Below, piece by piece: positions 51,019 through 59,235 of a DNA stretch of 64,000 bases. The translations under genes and the position numbers were made by a program. Below the pieces are notes generated by a model. The model searched no databases. It was not told the DNA's origin and saw nothing but the letters and a program-made list of their open reading frames with translations. How positions within the stretch are numbered: the stretch's first letter is position 1; each line of letters begins with the position of its first letter. Source of the DNA: Planctomycetota bacterium (GTDB lineage Bacteria; Planctomycetota; SZUA-567; H5-PLA8); the NCBI GenBank assembly GCA_015075375.1, contig JABTUM010000001.1:2289201-2353200 (forward strand), read 5' to 3'.

Positions 51019-52086
51019 TTACCGCTCCACGCCGCGCACGAGCCGGTCGATCCGCTCGCTCAAGCTTTCCAATTTCTCGCGCAGCGCCTCGGCGTCAAAG
51101 GCCGCGGGCTGGAAATCTTTCAACGAAGGCATGCCGGCGGGCACGGGCACTTCCGAGCGGACGGGGATCTGCCGCGCGCCTTGCTCGGCCAGCCACGCTT
51201 CGGTTTCCGGATCGAGCAGGAAATCGACGAAGCGCCGCGCGGCCTCTTGGTGCAGCGTCCCTTTCAGCACCGCGACGGTATTGGGAATCAGGTACACGCC
51301 CGGCCAATCGGCCGTCTGCTGAAGCGGGATCAGATCCACGTCCTGCCCGTTGCGCTGTCCGGCGAAGACGTCGTCGGTATCGGTAAGCCCCGCATCGAAG
51401 GTTCCGTCGGCGACGCGATCGCGCACGTGGCTGTTGCCGGGCATGATCCATTCCTTCGTGCCGCCGGCGCTGGCGTTTTCGCGGAGCTTACGGAGCAGTT
51501 CGAAGCCGCGCTCTTCGCCCAAGGCGAGGACAAGCGAGACCAGGTGGCTGCGCGTGGTCCCAAAGAGCGGCCGGGCCATGCAGAAACGCCCGCGCCAGGC
51601 CGGTTCGCACAGCACCTCCAGCGAAGCGGGCGCATCCTCCTTCTTCACGCGACGGGTGTTGAAGACGAGCACGCGCGCGCGGCAGCCGAAGCCCGTCCAG
51701 AGCGCGCCGGCATCCTTGAACGCCGCCGGAATGCCCGCCGCTTGCGGTGATGCGTAAGGTTCGAAAAGGCCTTCTTTCGCGAGCACCAGCGTGCCGGAGA
51801 GTTCGCTGTTCCAGAAAACATCGCCGTCGGGCCGGTCCTTGCGCTGGCGCAGGACGTTCAGCATGCCTGTGGTCTTGGTCTCTTCGCTGTCGGTGCGCAG
51901 CGCAACGGCCAAGCCGGTGCGGGCTTCGAAGCGCCGTGCCAAGGCTTCGGCGTACTCGGGATCGACGCTGGTGTAGACGACCAGCTCGCGCGAACCCGGC
52001 GCGCTGGAGCCGACGTACATCAGGCCTGCGGCCGCGAGCAGCACGAGCGCCACGGCCACGAGAAAGAGTTTGGGCGCGACATGCAT
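51019..52086 (-). CDS. Extracellular solute-binding protein, family 1 (Fe3+-like)
   Basis: 355 residues from MHVAPKLFLVAVALVLLAAAG, an uncleaved or cleaved N-terminal signal. Mature domain matches Fe3+/thiamine-like binding proteins: LVVYTSVDPEYAEALARRFE, GDVFWNSELSGTLVLAKEGLF, VLVFNTRRVKKEDAP, DAGLTDTDDVFAGQRNG, IPNTVAVLKGTLHQEAARRFVDF and AEQGARQIPVRSEV. Neither a permease nor an ATPase gene is adjacent; lon ends 11 bp away in convergent orientation. It may supply the ATPase at 17 kb. An in-frame GTG at 52143 is an alternative start. Confidence 0.87.
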   Translation of the reverse strand: MHVAPKLFLVAVALVLLAAAGLMYVGSSAPGSRELVVYTSVDPEYAEALARRFEARTGLAVALRTDSEETKTTGMLNVLRQRKDRPDGDVFWNSELSGTLVLAKEGLFEPYASPQAAGIPAAFKDAGALWTGFGCRARVLVFNTRRVKKEDAPASLEVLCEPAWRGRFCMARPLFGTTRSHLVSLVLALGEERGFELLRKLRENASAGGTKEWIMPGNSHVRDRVADGTFDAGLTDTDDVFAGQRNGQDVDLIPLQQTADWPGVYLIPNTVAVLKGTLHQEAARRFVDFLLDPETEAWLAEQGARQIPVRSEVPVPAGMPSLKDFQPAAFDAEALREKLESLSERIDRLVRGVER

Positions 52087-52159
52087 GCCGTGCAGCCTAT
52101 TCGGAAAAAGCTCCGCGCGGCTTGGCTCGGAGCGTGCATTCACGAGGTCGAAGGCGAAG

Positions 52160-54160
52160 TTATTCCTTCAGCTCTTCGCCACCGGTCGCCGCGGGTGCGG
52201 GTGCGGGCGGAGCCACGGGGCGGACGATGCCGGCGTCCTGCTTGAGGTTCAGGAAGTAGTCTTTGACCATCTCCTGCGCATCGGCGGGTACACGGTCCAT
52301 TTCGAGGCTGCTGGCCATCTCTTGTTCGGCGGTGGTGAGCGCCTGGACGTACGCTTCGGGGACTTCGCCTTTCGCCCCCTGGCCGCGGAAGTGCGACAGT
52401 CCGGTGATCGCGCCGGCCTGGAGTTTTCCTTTCACTTTGGATTCTTCGAACCACGCATCGCCTTCGCGATACGCGCGTCGCCCGCTGCCTTGGCCGCCCT
52501 GGTTGGGGCCGCTGAAAGACGGCTGCTGCCCGCCCTGCCCTTTCTCGCCGTTCCCGTTGCCTTGATTGTTGCCGCCCTGATTCGATTCCTGGCCGCCGTT
52601 CTGCCCGGCTTGGTTTCCCTGTTGGCCATCCTGACCTTCTTGGCCGCCGCCCTTGCCGGCTCGCTTGCCGCCTTCGCGGCCCTGTTTGCCTTGGCCGCTT
52701 TTGCTAGCACTCTTGCCGCTGCTCGCCCCGGATTTCTCGCCGCCGCCTTGGCAGTTGCCGCCCTCGCACGCACCCACCAGGCTCTCCATCGCTTCGTCCA
52801 CGCCTTCTTCCAGACTCTCCATCTCTTCCATAGCCTGCTGTTCGTCGTCGGCTAGCTGCTCGTCGTTGGCGTCGCCGGCCTTTTCCATATCGCCGGCCAG
52901 TTGGTCGAGCGATTCCTGCAGCTGCTCCGCCAACTCGCTCTGCATGCCTCCGTCTTGGTTGCCGTCCTGCTGGTCCTGGTTCTTCTTTTCCTGCTGTTGC
53001 TGTTGATGCTTCTCGATCTCTTTTTGCAGCGCGTCGTAGTCGGACGCTTTCATGCTTTGCTGGGTGACTTCCTGAAGCCCTTCGCGCAGCGCTTCCTCCT
53101 CGGCCAGCGCGCCGGCGAGTTTTTCCATTTCGCGCTGCAACTGCTTCATGGCCTCGGCCTTCTGTTCCGCCGAAAGCTTCTCGTTTTCGAGGATGTCCTG
53201 CTTGAGCTTGCGCCCGAGCCGTCGCATCTGCTGCGCCGCAAGCGCCGCGTCGCCCTGCTGCAACGCCTCGCTGACTTCCTTCGTCAGCGCGCCGTCCTCC
53301 ATGCTGAGGTCCTTTTCGGCCAGCTTCTTGAGCCGGTCGCCGAAGTCCTTGCCTTCCTTGATCTCTTCCTTTTGCTCCTCGATGGCGCGCTTCAGTTCGG
53401 CCAGCGCCACGATGCCCTCTTCGGCGGACTTCTCGCCTTCTTCGATCTGCTTGGCGATATCCTTGGCCTGCTGGATCAACTGCTTGGATTTGTACTCGGC
53501 GCTGTTTTCCTTGACCTGGGTCTGGTCCTTGGCCTGCAAGTCCTCGAGCTTGCCGAGTTGCTTCTTCAGGTCTTCGACCGTCTCGCGCTTGGCGCGGTCG
53601 CGGCGTTCGGCTTCGGCGCGTTGTTCGACCAGGCCCAACAGGTCTTTCTGCGGCATGAACTTCCAGAGGCCCCCGGCGATGAGCAGGGGAAGCGGGAGCA
53701 CCGCCAGGAAGCGCGGAGCGTTCAACGGCACGGCCTGCGTGGCATCCAGCGCCGCCAGTCGTTCGGAAGCTTCGGCAAAAAAAGCCTCGCCGAAACCCGT
53801 GGCTTCGTCGGCGCGAAGCGTCAGCGCCGTGCAAAGCCGCGCGTGCAGCCCCAGGCGTTCGTCGGCCAGCGTCGCGGCCAGCGCTTCGTGGATCCGGTTT
53901 GAAAAGCAGCGCAGCAGAACGTACGGAATGCACAGCGCCGCCAGCGCCGCCCAGACGATGTAGACGCTGATCCCAATGGCGCTGAGGTAGAGGAGCTTAT
54001 CGACGAAGATCAGCGGAATGCCCAGAAACGCGACGACGGTGAGCGAAAAGACCCCGCTGCGCAGCGCCTCCTGCACCCGCAAGCGCCAGAGCACGCGGTC
54101 GATCTCGTTCAGCAAGCGCTGGCGCGCGCGGGGCAGTGCGACGGAGAGCGAGGCGCTCAT
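52160..54160 (-). CDS. Large membrane protein with coiled coil and Gly/Asn/Gln-rich region
   Basis: 666 residues; GGAG 6 nt before the ATG. Two or three membrane helices lie at about 36-85 (VFSLTVVAFLGIPLIFVDKLL, then AIGISVYIVWAALAALCIPYV) and one near 150 (FLAVLPLPLLIAGGLW). Next come about 260 residues of charged coiled coil, then a region very rich in Gly, Asn, Gln and Ser (about 470-575), and an acidic to Pro/Ala end. The plan resembles TIGR02302/DUF4175-like proteins found beside BatA/MoxR genes, though none are here. The 3' neighbour is the binding protein gene. Function unknown. Confidence 0.7.
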   Translation of the reverse strand: MSASLSVALPRARQRLLNEIDRVLWRLRVQEALRSGVFSLTVVAFLGIPLIFVDKLLYLSAIGISVYIVWAALAALCIPYVLLRCFSNRIHEALAATLADERLGLHARLCTALTLRADEATGFGEAFFAEASERLAALDATQAVPLNAPRFLAVLPLPLLIAGGLWKFMPQKDLLGLVEQRAEAERRDRAKRETVEDLKKQLGKLEDLQAKDQTQVKENSAEYKSKQLIQQAKDIAKQIEEGEKSAEEGIVALAELKRAIEEQKEEIKEGKDFGDRLKKLAEKDLSMEDGALTKEVSEALQQGDAALAAQQMRRLGRKLKQDILENEKLSAEQKAEAMKQLQREMEKLAGALAEEEALREGLQEVTQQSMKASDYDALQKEIEKHQQQQQEKKNQDQQDGNQDGGMQSELAEQLQESLDQLAGDMEKAGDANDEQLADDEQQAMEEMESLEEGVDEAMESLVGACEGGNCQGGGEKSGASSGKSASKSGQGKQGREGGKRAGKGGGQEGQDGQQGNQAGQNGGQESNQGGNNQGNGNGEKGQGGQQPSFSGPNQGGQGSGRRAYREGDAWFEESKVKGKLQAGAITGLSHFRGQGAKGEVPEAYVQALTTAEQEMASSLEMDRVPADAQEMVKDYFLNLKQDAGIVRPVAPPAPAPAATGGEELKE

Positions 54161-54340
54161 GTCCGGCTCCTGAGTTCGAAATGTCGTTCTACCGGATGGG
54201 CCGCCCCAGCGGAAGGGCGAGCCCGGCGGACTCCTTTAAGGCTACATCAGTAAAATCCGGCCCGTCTTTCCGATATATCCAACCAATTCGGACCTATAAG
54301 TGATTTACAGGGAACATCTTACGAATACTTGTCGGATCCA

Positions 54341-54370
54341 AGGAAAACGGGGCCGCACGGCGCGGCCCCG
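54341..54370 (-). terminator. Rho-independent terminator of the 54.4-58.7 kb gene
   Basis: Stem CGGGGCCGC/GCGGCCCCG with loop ACGGC; on the minus strand it is followed by TTTT. It lies 28 bp past the stop codon at 54399 and separates the giant gene from the next. Confidence 0.85.
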
Positions 54371-54398
54371 CTGGGAACTTCGGCCCACTTCGGTTCGC

Positions 54399-57300
54399 CT
54401 ACTTCTTAGACGCGGCTACTTTCTTGCGTTGCTCGACCAGCTGCTCGAGGAACTTCACTTCACGCTCCCCGTTCTCGCGCATCAGCGGGTCGTGCTTCCA
54501 GTGTTCCAGCGCGATCTTCGCCGTCAGTCGCGCATGCTCGAAGGCGCCGCTGCGATAGGCTTCGTAAACCGCGTTGAAGAACGGCGGGCGCTCCTTGATA
54601 TGCTGGCAGAAGACCTTGTACTGCGCCACGAATTCTTCCGGCGTGACAAAGCGCGCGGCCTGCCCGAAGGACTCGGCGACGGTGGCCGTCAGCCGGGCGA
54701 AGTCTTTCTGCTCGGTCACCTGCAAGACCTCCTTCACTTCGTTCCAGTCCTTGGTCAGGAAGCCGTGCGTGAGCCGTGCGGTAAGCAGGTAGTACTCGCC
54801 GGAGGCCAGCGAGCCGCGCTTCCGCGCGTGTTCGGCGCCGCGCAGCATGGCCTTGGTGAGCGCGATCGCGTCGTCCTTGCGCCATTCGGACGGATCCTTA
54901 TCCGGATCGAGCGCCTGCCCGATCTCGAAAATGTAGGACCACATCGAGACGCGAATCCACTTCCAGTCTTCTTCCGGATTGGGTTGCCTCGATCGGCCGG
55001 CCGGATCGGGATCCCCTTCGGGCCAAGGGCCGTCCTTGAGCAGTTCCTCGCGCAGCTTCTCGTGCCCCTGCTTGGCCGCGTAGTACAGGCCGATGTACGC
55101 GTAATTGCGCTGCTGGTCGCCGAAGTCGTCTTCCTTGCGGAAGACCATATAGCGGTAGAAAGCGTTGAGCAGGTTGTCGAGCTCGTCGGTGAGGCGCTTC
55201 TCGCGGTCGGTAAGCTGCTTTCCGTTGCGGATCTGCTTGTACATTTCGTCGAGGATATTGGTCAGCGCGCCGGCGTGATCGAGGCGCATGCGCTGGCTGC
55301 GCATGAAGACGTTGGCATCGGTCTGGAGCAGTTCGTAGGCTTCCCACGGCCGTCCGATGCTGTCGAGGAGCCCGGCGAGCGAGAGGCGCGACGAGATCGT
55401 GCGCATCCACTCTTCGGTCCCGAACTTGTATCGCTTCAGTTCCTCCACGCTGTTCTTGATCGTATCGAAGGACTTATCGTCCTGTTTGGCCTCGTGCAGG
55501 TTCAGGGCGATGCGGAACTCTTCGTTGAACTTGGTCAAGACCTCGTCGGCCTTGAGTTGTTCGAGCGCTTTGCGCGTCCAGCCGTTGGCTTTTTCGAATT
55601 CGTGCACCCGGCCGTAGAGCCCGGCCAGCTCCGTGCAGTTTTCGGGTACGGCATCGCCCTTGGCGATGCGTTCTTCCATCGTCTGGATGCCCAGCGCGTA
55701 GAAGTGGAAGTGCCAGTAGCTCTGCACACGCTCCATCACCTCGGCATACTCGCGGTCGGTGAACATGCGCGTGGAGAGGTAGTACGGCGTGCGCGTGGGT
55801 TCGCCGGCAAAGCGGAAAAGATAGCCCAAGCTCTTCGGATCGAAACGCATGGTCTTGTCGCGGTCGTAAGTGCGCGAGCCGAGTTCGACGACCTGGTCCA
55901 GCGTATCGGCTTCGATGTAGCGCGGCGGGCCCGTGTCGAGGAACTGCATCACGTAGCCGTTGCCGGCGGCCTTGGGTTCCACCCATCCGCACGTGGCGTG
56001 GCCCGGCACGGCCATGACGAAGCTGAGTTTGCCCTGGCGGCGGGTCAGGTTCACATACATCTCGGCCAAGTCGTCGCAGTCGCCCAGGAAGCGCCCGCCC
56101 ATCTCGCGGTTAAGCGACTGGTACACGTCCTGGTGAATGTCGCCGCAGTGCGCGCTGCAACCCAGCAGGCCGGTGGCTTCTTCAAGCGGGCTGTCGAGGA
56201 CGTACTGGTGGAAGTACAGGAAGTACAGATGGAGGTGGCCGGTGGTGTAGAGGACCTTGGCCAACTGGTCGAGGTACGCTTCCTGGGCCTTTTTGCGTTC
56301 GTCGGCCTGCACGATCTTCGAGAAGCTGGGCAGATCGACGCGCCCCTTCTCGGTGCCGATGGCGCGCGAGCGGCCTACGGCATCGACGAAGACCACGTGC
56401 GGCGGGAAGGCCCAATCGGGCTGGCCCATCCAATCGGGGGCGTTGGGGTACGTGGTCATCGCCGCCGCCTGCGCCCAGCGCGGCTTATCGTAGGCCAGCG
56501 TGCCGGCCTTGACGTCGAAGGTCGCAACCACGCCCAGCGCCGGATGCGTCATGCTCACCTTAACCGGATCGACCCCGGCGGGCACGGTCTCGTGAATCCC
56601 TTCGTACTCCGAGACTACGAAGAGCAGAGGACGTTCCTCGGTGGACGGATTCTTGACCGCGAAACTGGTCCGGTCGGGATTCTTGTACTGGCGGCGGAAG
56701 ACGAGGTGATCGTCGTAGTTGAGCTTGAAGAGGAGCGATTCCCCGGTGGCGCCGACGCCCTCGAAACCCGTGCGCATCCGAACGTATTCGTCGTACGCCT
56801 TGCGGTAGGCGGCCAGTTCGTTCTTATAGCGCTGCTCGCTCCCCGCAATGTTCGATTCCACGTATCCGTCGTAGACCACCTGGCGGCAGAATTCGCTGGG
56901 AAGGTAGTCGTTCTGCTTCAGTTCCTTGTAGGTGCCGTTGAGCAGGTAGGCGACCACGCGGCGCTGTTCTTCCGAAACCTGCGCGTCGTTTTCGACGGCC
57001 TTGGTCAGCGCTTCGCCGGCTTGTTCGAGCGCGCGGGTCGCTTCGTCGTCGGCCTTGGCGTGTTCGTGGCCGGTTCCGGTGTAAACGCGGTCTTCGCAGA
57101 AGATCTGGACCTTGTCATCGGCCTTGCGCTTCGCGCTGGCCAACGGCGCTTCGGAAATCACTTCCCAGCTCGAGCCCGGCGGGACGCCCGCCTTTTGCAT
57201 GGCGTCGCCCAGCGTCTGGACCATGCGTATGGCCGCGCCGGGGCGCTTGGTGAGCAGATCCTCGGCGACGGTGAAACGCTCGCCGCCCGCCTCCAGGACC

Positions 57301-58748
57301 ATCTGTTCCTTGCCCTCGGTGCGTTCAAGACCGAGGGTCATGCTCGCGCCGTTGTATTGAAGGCTTACGCCGCCAGCCGGATTCTTGGCCCCCACGGCAA
57401 TGCCCGGATCGCGCCGCGCGAGGTTCTGAGCGGCCCGGTTGAGCTTGTCCAAGTCTTCCGGGTTCAGGCGCTTGAACTTCTTCTTCTCGTCTTCGATCTG
57501 CGCCTTGAGCTTCGTCAACTGCGCCAGGATCGGCTTATGGTCGGCGCTCGCCACATCGAGCCCCTGGGCGAATTCGTCGAGCTTCTGCAAGGCCGCGTCG
57601 AAATCGCCCTTCGCGCGCTGCGCCACGCGCTTGGCTTCTTCGTATTTCCCGCCCAGCAGGCGCAGCGCCGTGATGCGCTGCTCAAGGGCGTCGTCCTTCA
57701 GCTTGTCGTTCGCCGCGAGCTTGGTGCGGATGTCGTTGGCTTTCTGGATCGCCGCGTCGATCTCGCCACCGCGGTAGATCTGATTGGCCTCATCCATCTC
57801 CTTGCGCAGCGCGGCCAGCAGCGCTTGGCGTTCCAGTTCGGATACCTGCACCAGCGCTTCGTCGATCTTGCGCTGCAACGCCATCGATGCGCCGCTCTCG
57901 TCGGCGAGGAGCATACGCTTGCGTTCGAGCTGCTCGCGGATCTGCCCGGGCTTGACCTTCGACTGCTCCATCAGCTCGTCGATTTCGTCGAAACGCGCCT
58001 TCTGATCGGCGACCTTCTTGAGCGCTTCGCGCCAAGCCGTCAGCTTGGCGGCTTCGGCATCCTGGGTGAGCGAGTTGACGAGTTGTTCGGCGGCCTTCGC
58101 CTTCTTCGCCGCTTCCTCGATTTCCCCCTCGTCCATCTTCGCGGCGGCCTGCTGCACCAAGCCGTCGGTCTGCTTAATCTGAGCGGCCACCTCCATCTGC
58201 TTGGAAATCGTCAGGAAGACGAAGAAGCCGATCGCCAGCACAATGCCCGCGGCGCCGACGAGGATGGGAACCTTGGAACTGGCCTTGGGCGCGCGGCGCT
58301 CTTGAAAGCGGCCTTCGCCGGTGGCGCGCTGGCGCGGCGAACTGGCCGCGGGCCGGCGCGTTCCGCTGATGCCCGGCCGGCGAACTTCTCCGGCCGGCAG
58401 AGCCGAGGGTGCCTGGACCTCTTCCTGCCCGGCCTCCGCCTCATGCGCCTGCGGCGAAGCCGGCGGGGCAGCCTGAGTGCGCATGGCGCTGGCGGACGGA
58501 TGAACCACCTGCGCCCCCGATCCGCTCGCCCCGGGCGCCGGCGCTACCTTGGGTTGTGAAAATCCGGACTGGGAAGCCGCGCGAACCGCCGGAGCCTGCT
58601 GCTCGCCGCCGGCCGCGGGTACCATCAAGACCGTCTGGCAATCGGGGCAACGAACCTTGCGGCCTACATTGGCCGCCGAAGCGGCCAACGCCTTGCCGCA
58701 TTCGGAGCACTTAAAGTGGACTTTCGGGGTTTCGGATCCTGGCTCCAT
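54399..58748 (-). CDS. Giant zinc-ribbon/coiled-coil protein with transglutaminase-like domain
   Basis: 1449 residues from MEPGSETPKV; AGGGAGGT lies about 4 nt upstream. N-terminal MJ0042-like ribbon C14-SEC17 and C34-PDC37, a Pro/Ala-rich linker, one membrane helix (160-182, KVPILVGAAGIVLAIGFFVFLT), then long coiled-coil repeats to about 450. A globular half holds a transglutaminase-like triad: C891 in GDCDDLAEMYVNL, H917 in PGHATCGW and D938 in FLDTGPP. The last 400 residues are helical, TPR-like. The ribbon faces the cytoplasm and the rest the periplasm. A protein-crosslinking or cysteine-protease role is inferred from the triad. Own terminator; divergent from the DUF4388 gene. Confidence 0.75.
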   Translation of the reverse strand: MEPGSETPKVHFKCSECGKALAASAANVGRKVRCPDCQTVLMVPAAGGEQQAPAVRAASQSGFSQPKVAPAPGASGSGAQVVHPSASAMRTQAAPPASPQAHEAEAGQEEVQAPSALPAGEVRRPGISGTRRPAASSPRQRATGEGRFQERRAPKASSKVPILVGAAGIVLAIGFFVFLTISKQMEVAAQIKQTDGLVQQAAAKMDEGEIEEAAKKAKAAEQLVNSLTQDAEAAKLTAWREALKKVADQKARFDEIDELMEQSKVKPGQIREQLERKRMLLADESGASMALQRKIDEALVQVSELERQALLAALRKEMDEANQIYRGGEIDAAIQKANDIRTKLAANDKLKDDALEQRITALRLLGGKYEEAKRVAQRAKGDFDAALQKLDEFAQGLDVASADHKPILAQLTKLKAQIEDEKKKFKRLNPEDLDKLNRAAQNLARRDPGIAVGAKNPAGGVSLQYNGASMTLGLERTEGKEQMVLEAGGERFTVAEDLLTKRPGAAIRMVQTLGDAMQKAGVPPGSSWEVISEAPLASAKRKADDKVQIFCEDRVYTGTGHEHAKADDEATRALEQAGEALTKAVENDAQVSEEQRRVVAYLLNGTYKELKQNDYLPSEFCRQVVYDGYVESNIAGSEQRYKNELAAYRKAYDEYVRMRTGFEGVGATGESLLFKLNYDDHLVFRRQYKNPDRTSFAVKNPSTEERPLLFVVSEYEGIHETVPAGVDPVKVSMTHPALGVVATFDVKAGTLAYDKPRWAQAAAMTTYPNAPDWMGQPDWAFPPHVVFVDAVGRSRAIGTEKGRVDLPSFSKIVQADERKKAQEAYLDQLAKVLYTTGHLHLYFLYFHQYVLDSPLEEATGLLGCSAHCGDIHQDVYQSLNREMGGRFLGDCDDLAEMYVNLTRRQGKLSFVMAVPGHATCGWVEPKAAGNGYVMQFLDTGPPRYIEADTLDQVVELGSRTYDRDKTMRFDPKSLGYLFRFAGEPTRTPYYLSTRMFTDREYAEVMERVQSYWHFHFYALGIQTMEERIAKGDAVPENCTELAGLYGRVHEFEKANGWTRKALEQLKADEVLTKFNEEFRIALNLHEAKQDDKSFDTIKNSVEELKRYKFGTEEWMRTISSRLSLAGLLDSIGRPWEAYELLQTDANVFMRSQRMRLDHAGALTNILDEMYKQIRNGKQLTDREKRLTDELDNLLNAFYRYMVFRKEDDFGDQQRNYAYIGLYYAAKQGHEKLREELLKDGPWPEGDPDPAGRSRQPNPEEDWKWIRVSMWSYIFEIGQALDPDKDPSEWRKDDAIALTKAMLRGAEHARKRGSLASGEYYLLTARLTHGFLTKDWNEVKEVLQVTEQKDFARLTATVAESFGQAARFVTPEEFVAQYKVFCQHIKERPPFFNAVYEAYRSGAFEHARLTAKIALEHWKHDPLMRENGEREVKFLEQLVEQRKKVAASKK

Positions 58749-58808
58749 GCAACCTCCCTGGTACCGGAAGAACGGACCACCAATGATCAGACGCGCCAAA
58801 ACGCGCAG

Positions 58809-58828
58809 AGTTCGATCTATCCCGAACT
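58809..58828. promoter_or_regulatory. Inverted repeat upstream of the giant zinc-ribbon gene
   Basis: AGTTCG, eight bases, CGAACT: a perfect inverted repeat 61 bp before the ATG at 58748, close to a TATAC-like minus-strand hexamer. A candidate operator; the binding protein is unknown. Confidence 0.35.
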
Positions 58829-59026
58829 TGTATAAAAACACCTGGGTCTTCTGACAGGCTACCCAAAACATTCTTAACCTGGAGCGGTCGCACGTCGAGA
58901 CCTATTCAAAGCTCGGCGGTTTCAGGGCCGTCTAGAGGAACGGGGCTCCGGCAGCCGCGAAACGCATCAAGGCTTGTGTCCGGACCGGCTTGGAGCGCGA
59001 TTTGCGCTTCGTGCAGGGGCTTCGCC

Positions 59027-59056
59027 TTGACATGGGAGAATCGTTCCATGTATCCT
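59027..59056 (+). promoter_or_regulatory. Sigma-70-type promoter for the DUF4388/PEGA gene
   Basis: TTGACA, 18 bases, TATCCT: full match at -35, four of six at -10. The transcript would have a leader of about 170 nt before the start codon. Confidence 0.55.
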
Positions 59057-59235
59057 AGCCTTCAGGCTTTAGCTGGATGAACCGGTAAGTGCATAGGGGT
59101 CGGTTCGGCGCTGGCCGCAGCGGAACCGGGCCCAATCGTACTCCGTCGCCCCTCCCGGCTTCGGCGGGCGCAACCTCGGATTTTGCGGGCTGAGTCGTTT
59201 GGCGTGGCCGCAGCCGTGTGGAGAAGCAGGGCTAC

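Larger units (their letters stand above)
58749..59235. other. Divergent intergenic region between two giant envelope genes
   Basis: About 487 bp without a credible gene. It holds an inverted repeat at 58809-58828 near the minus-strand gene and a promoter at 59027-59056 for the plus-strand gene. No RNA gene recognised. Confidence 0.55.

Noticed and set aside
54300-58559. A 4.2-kb open frame on the plus strand opposite the giant zinc-ribbon gene
   Set aside because: It is the antisense of a strongly biased GC-rich gene; the translation is leucine/arginine-rich without domains, while the minus strand has a ribosome-binding site, zinc ribbon, membrane helix and terminator.
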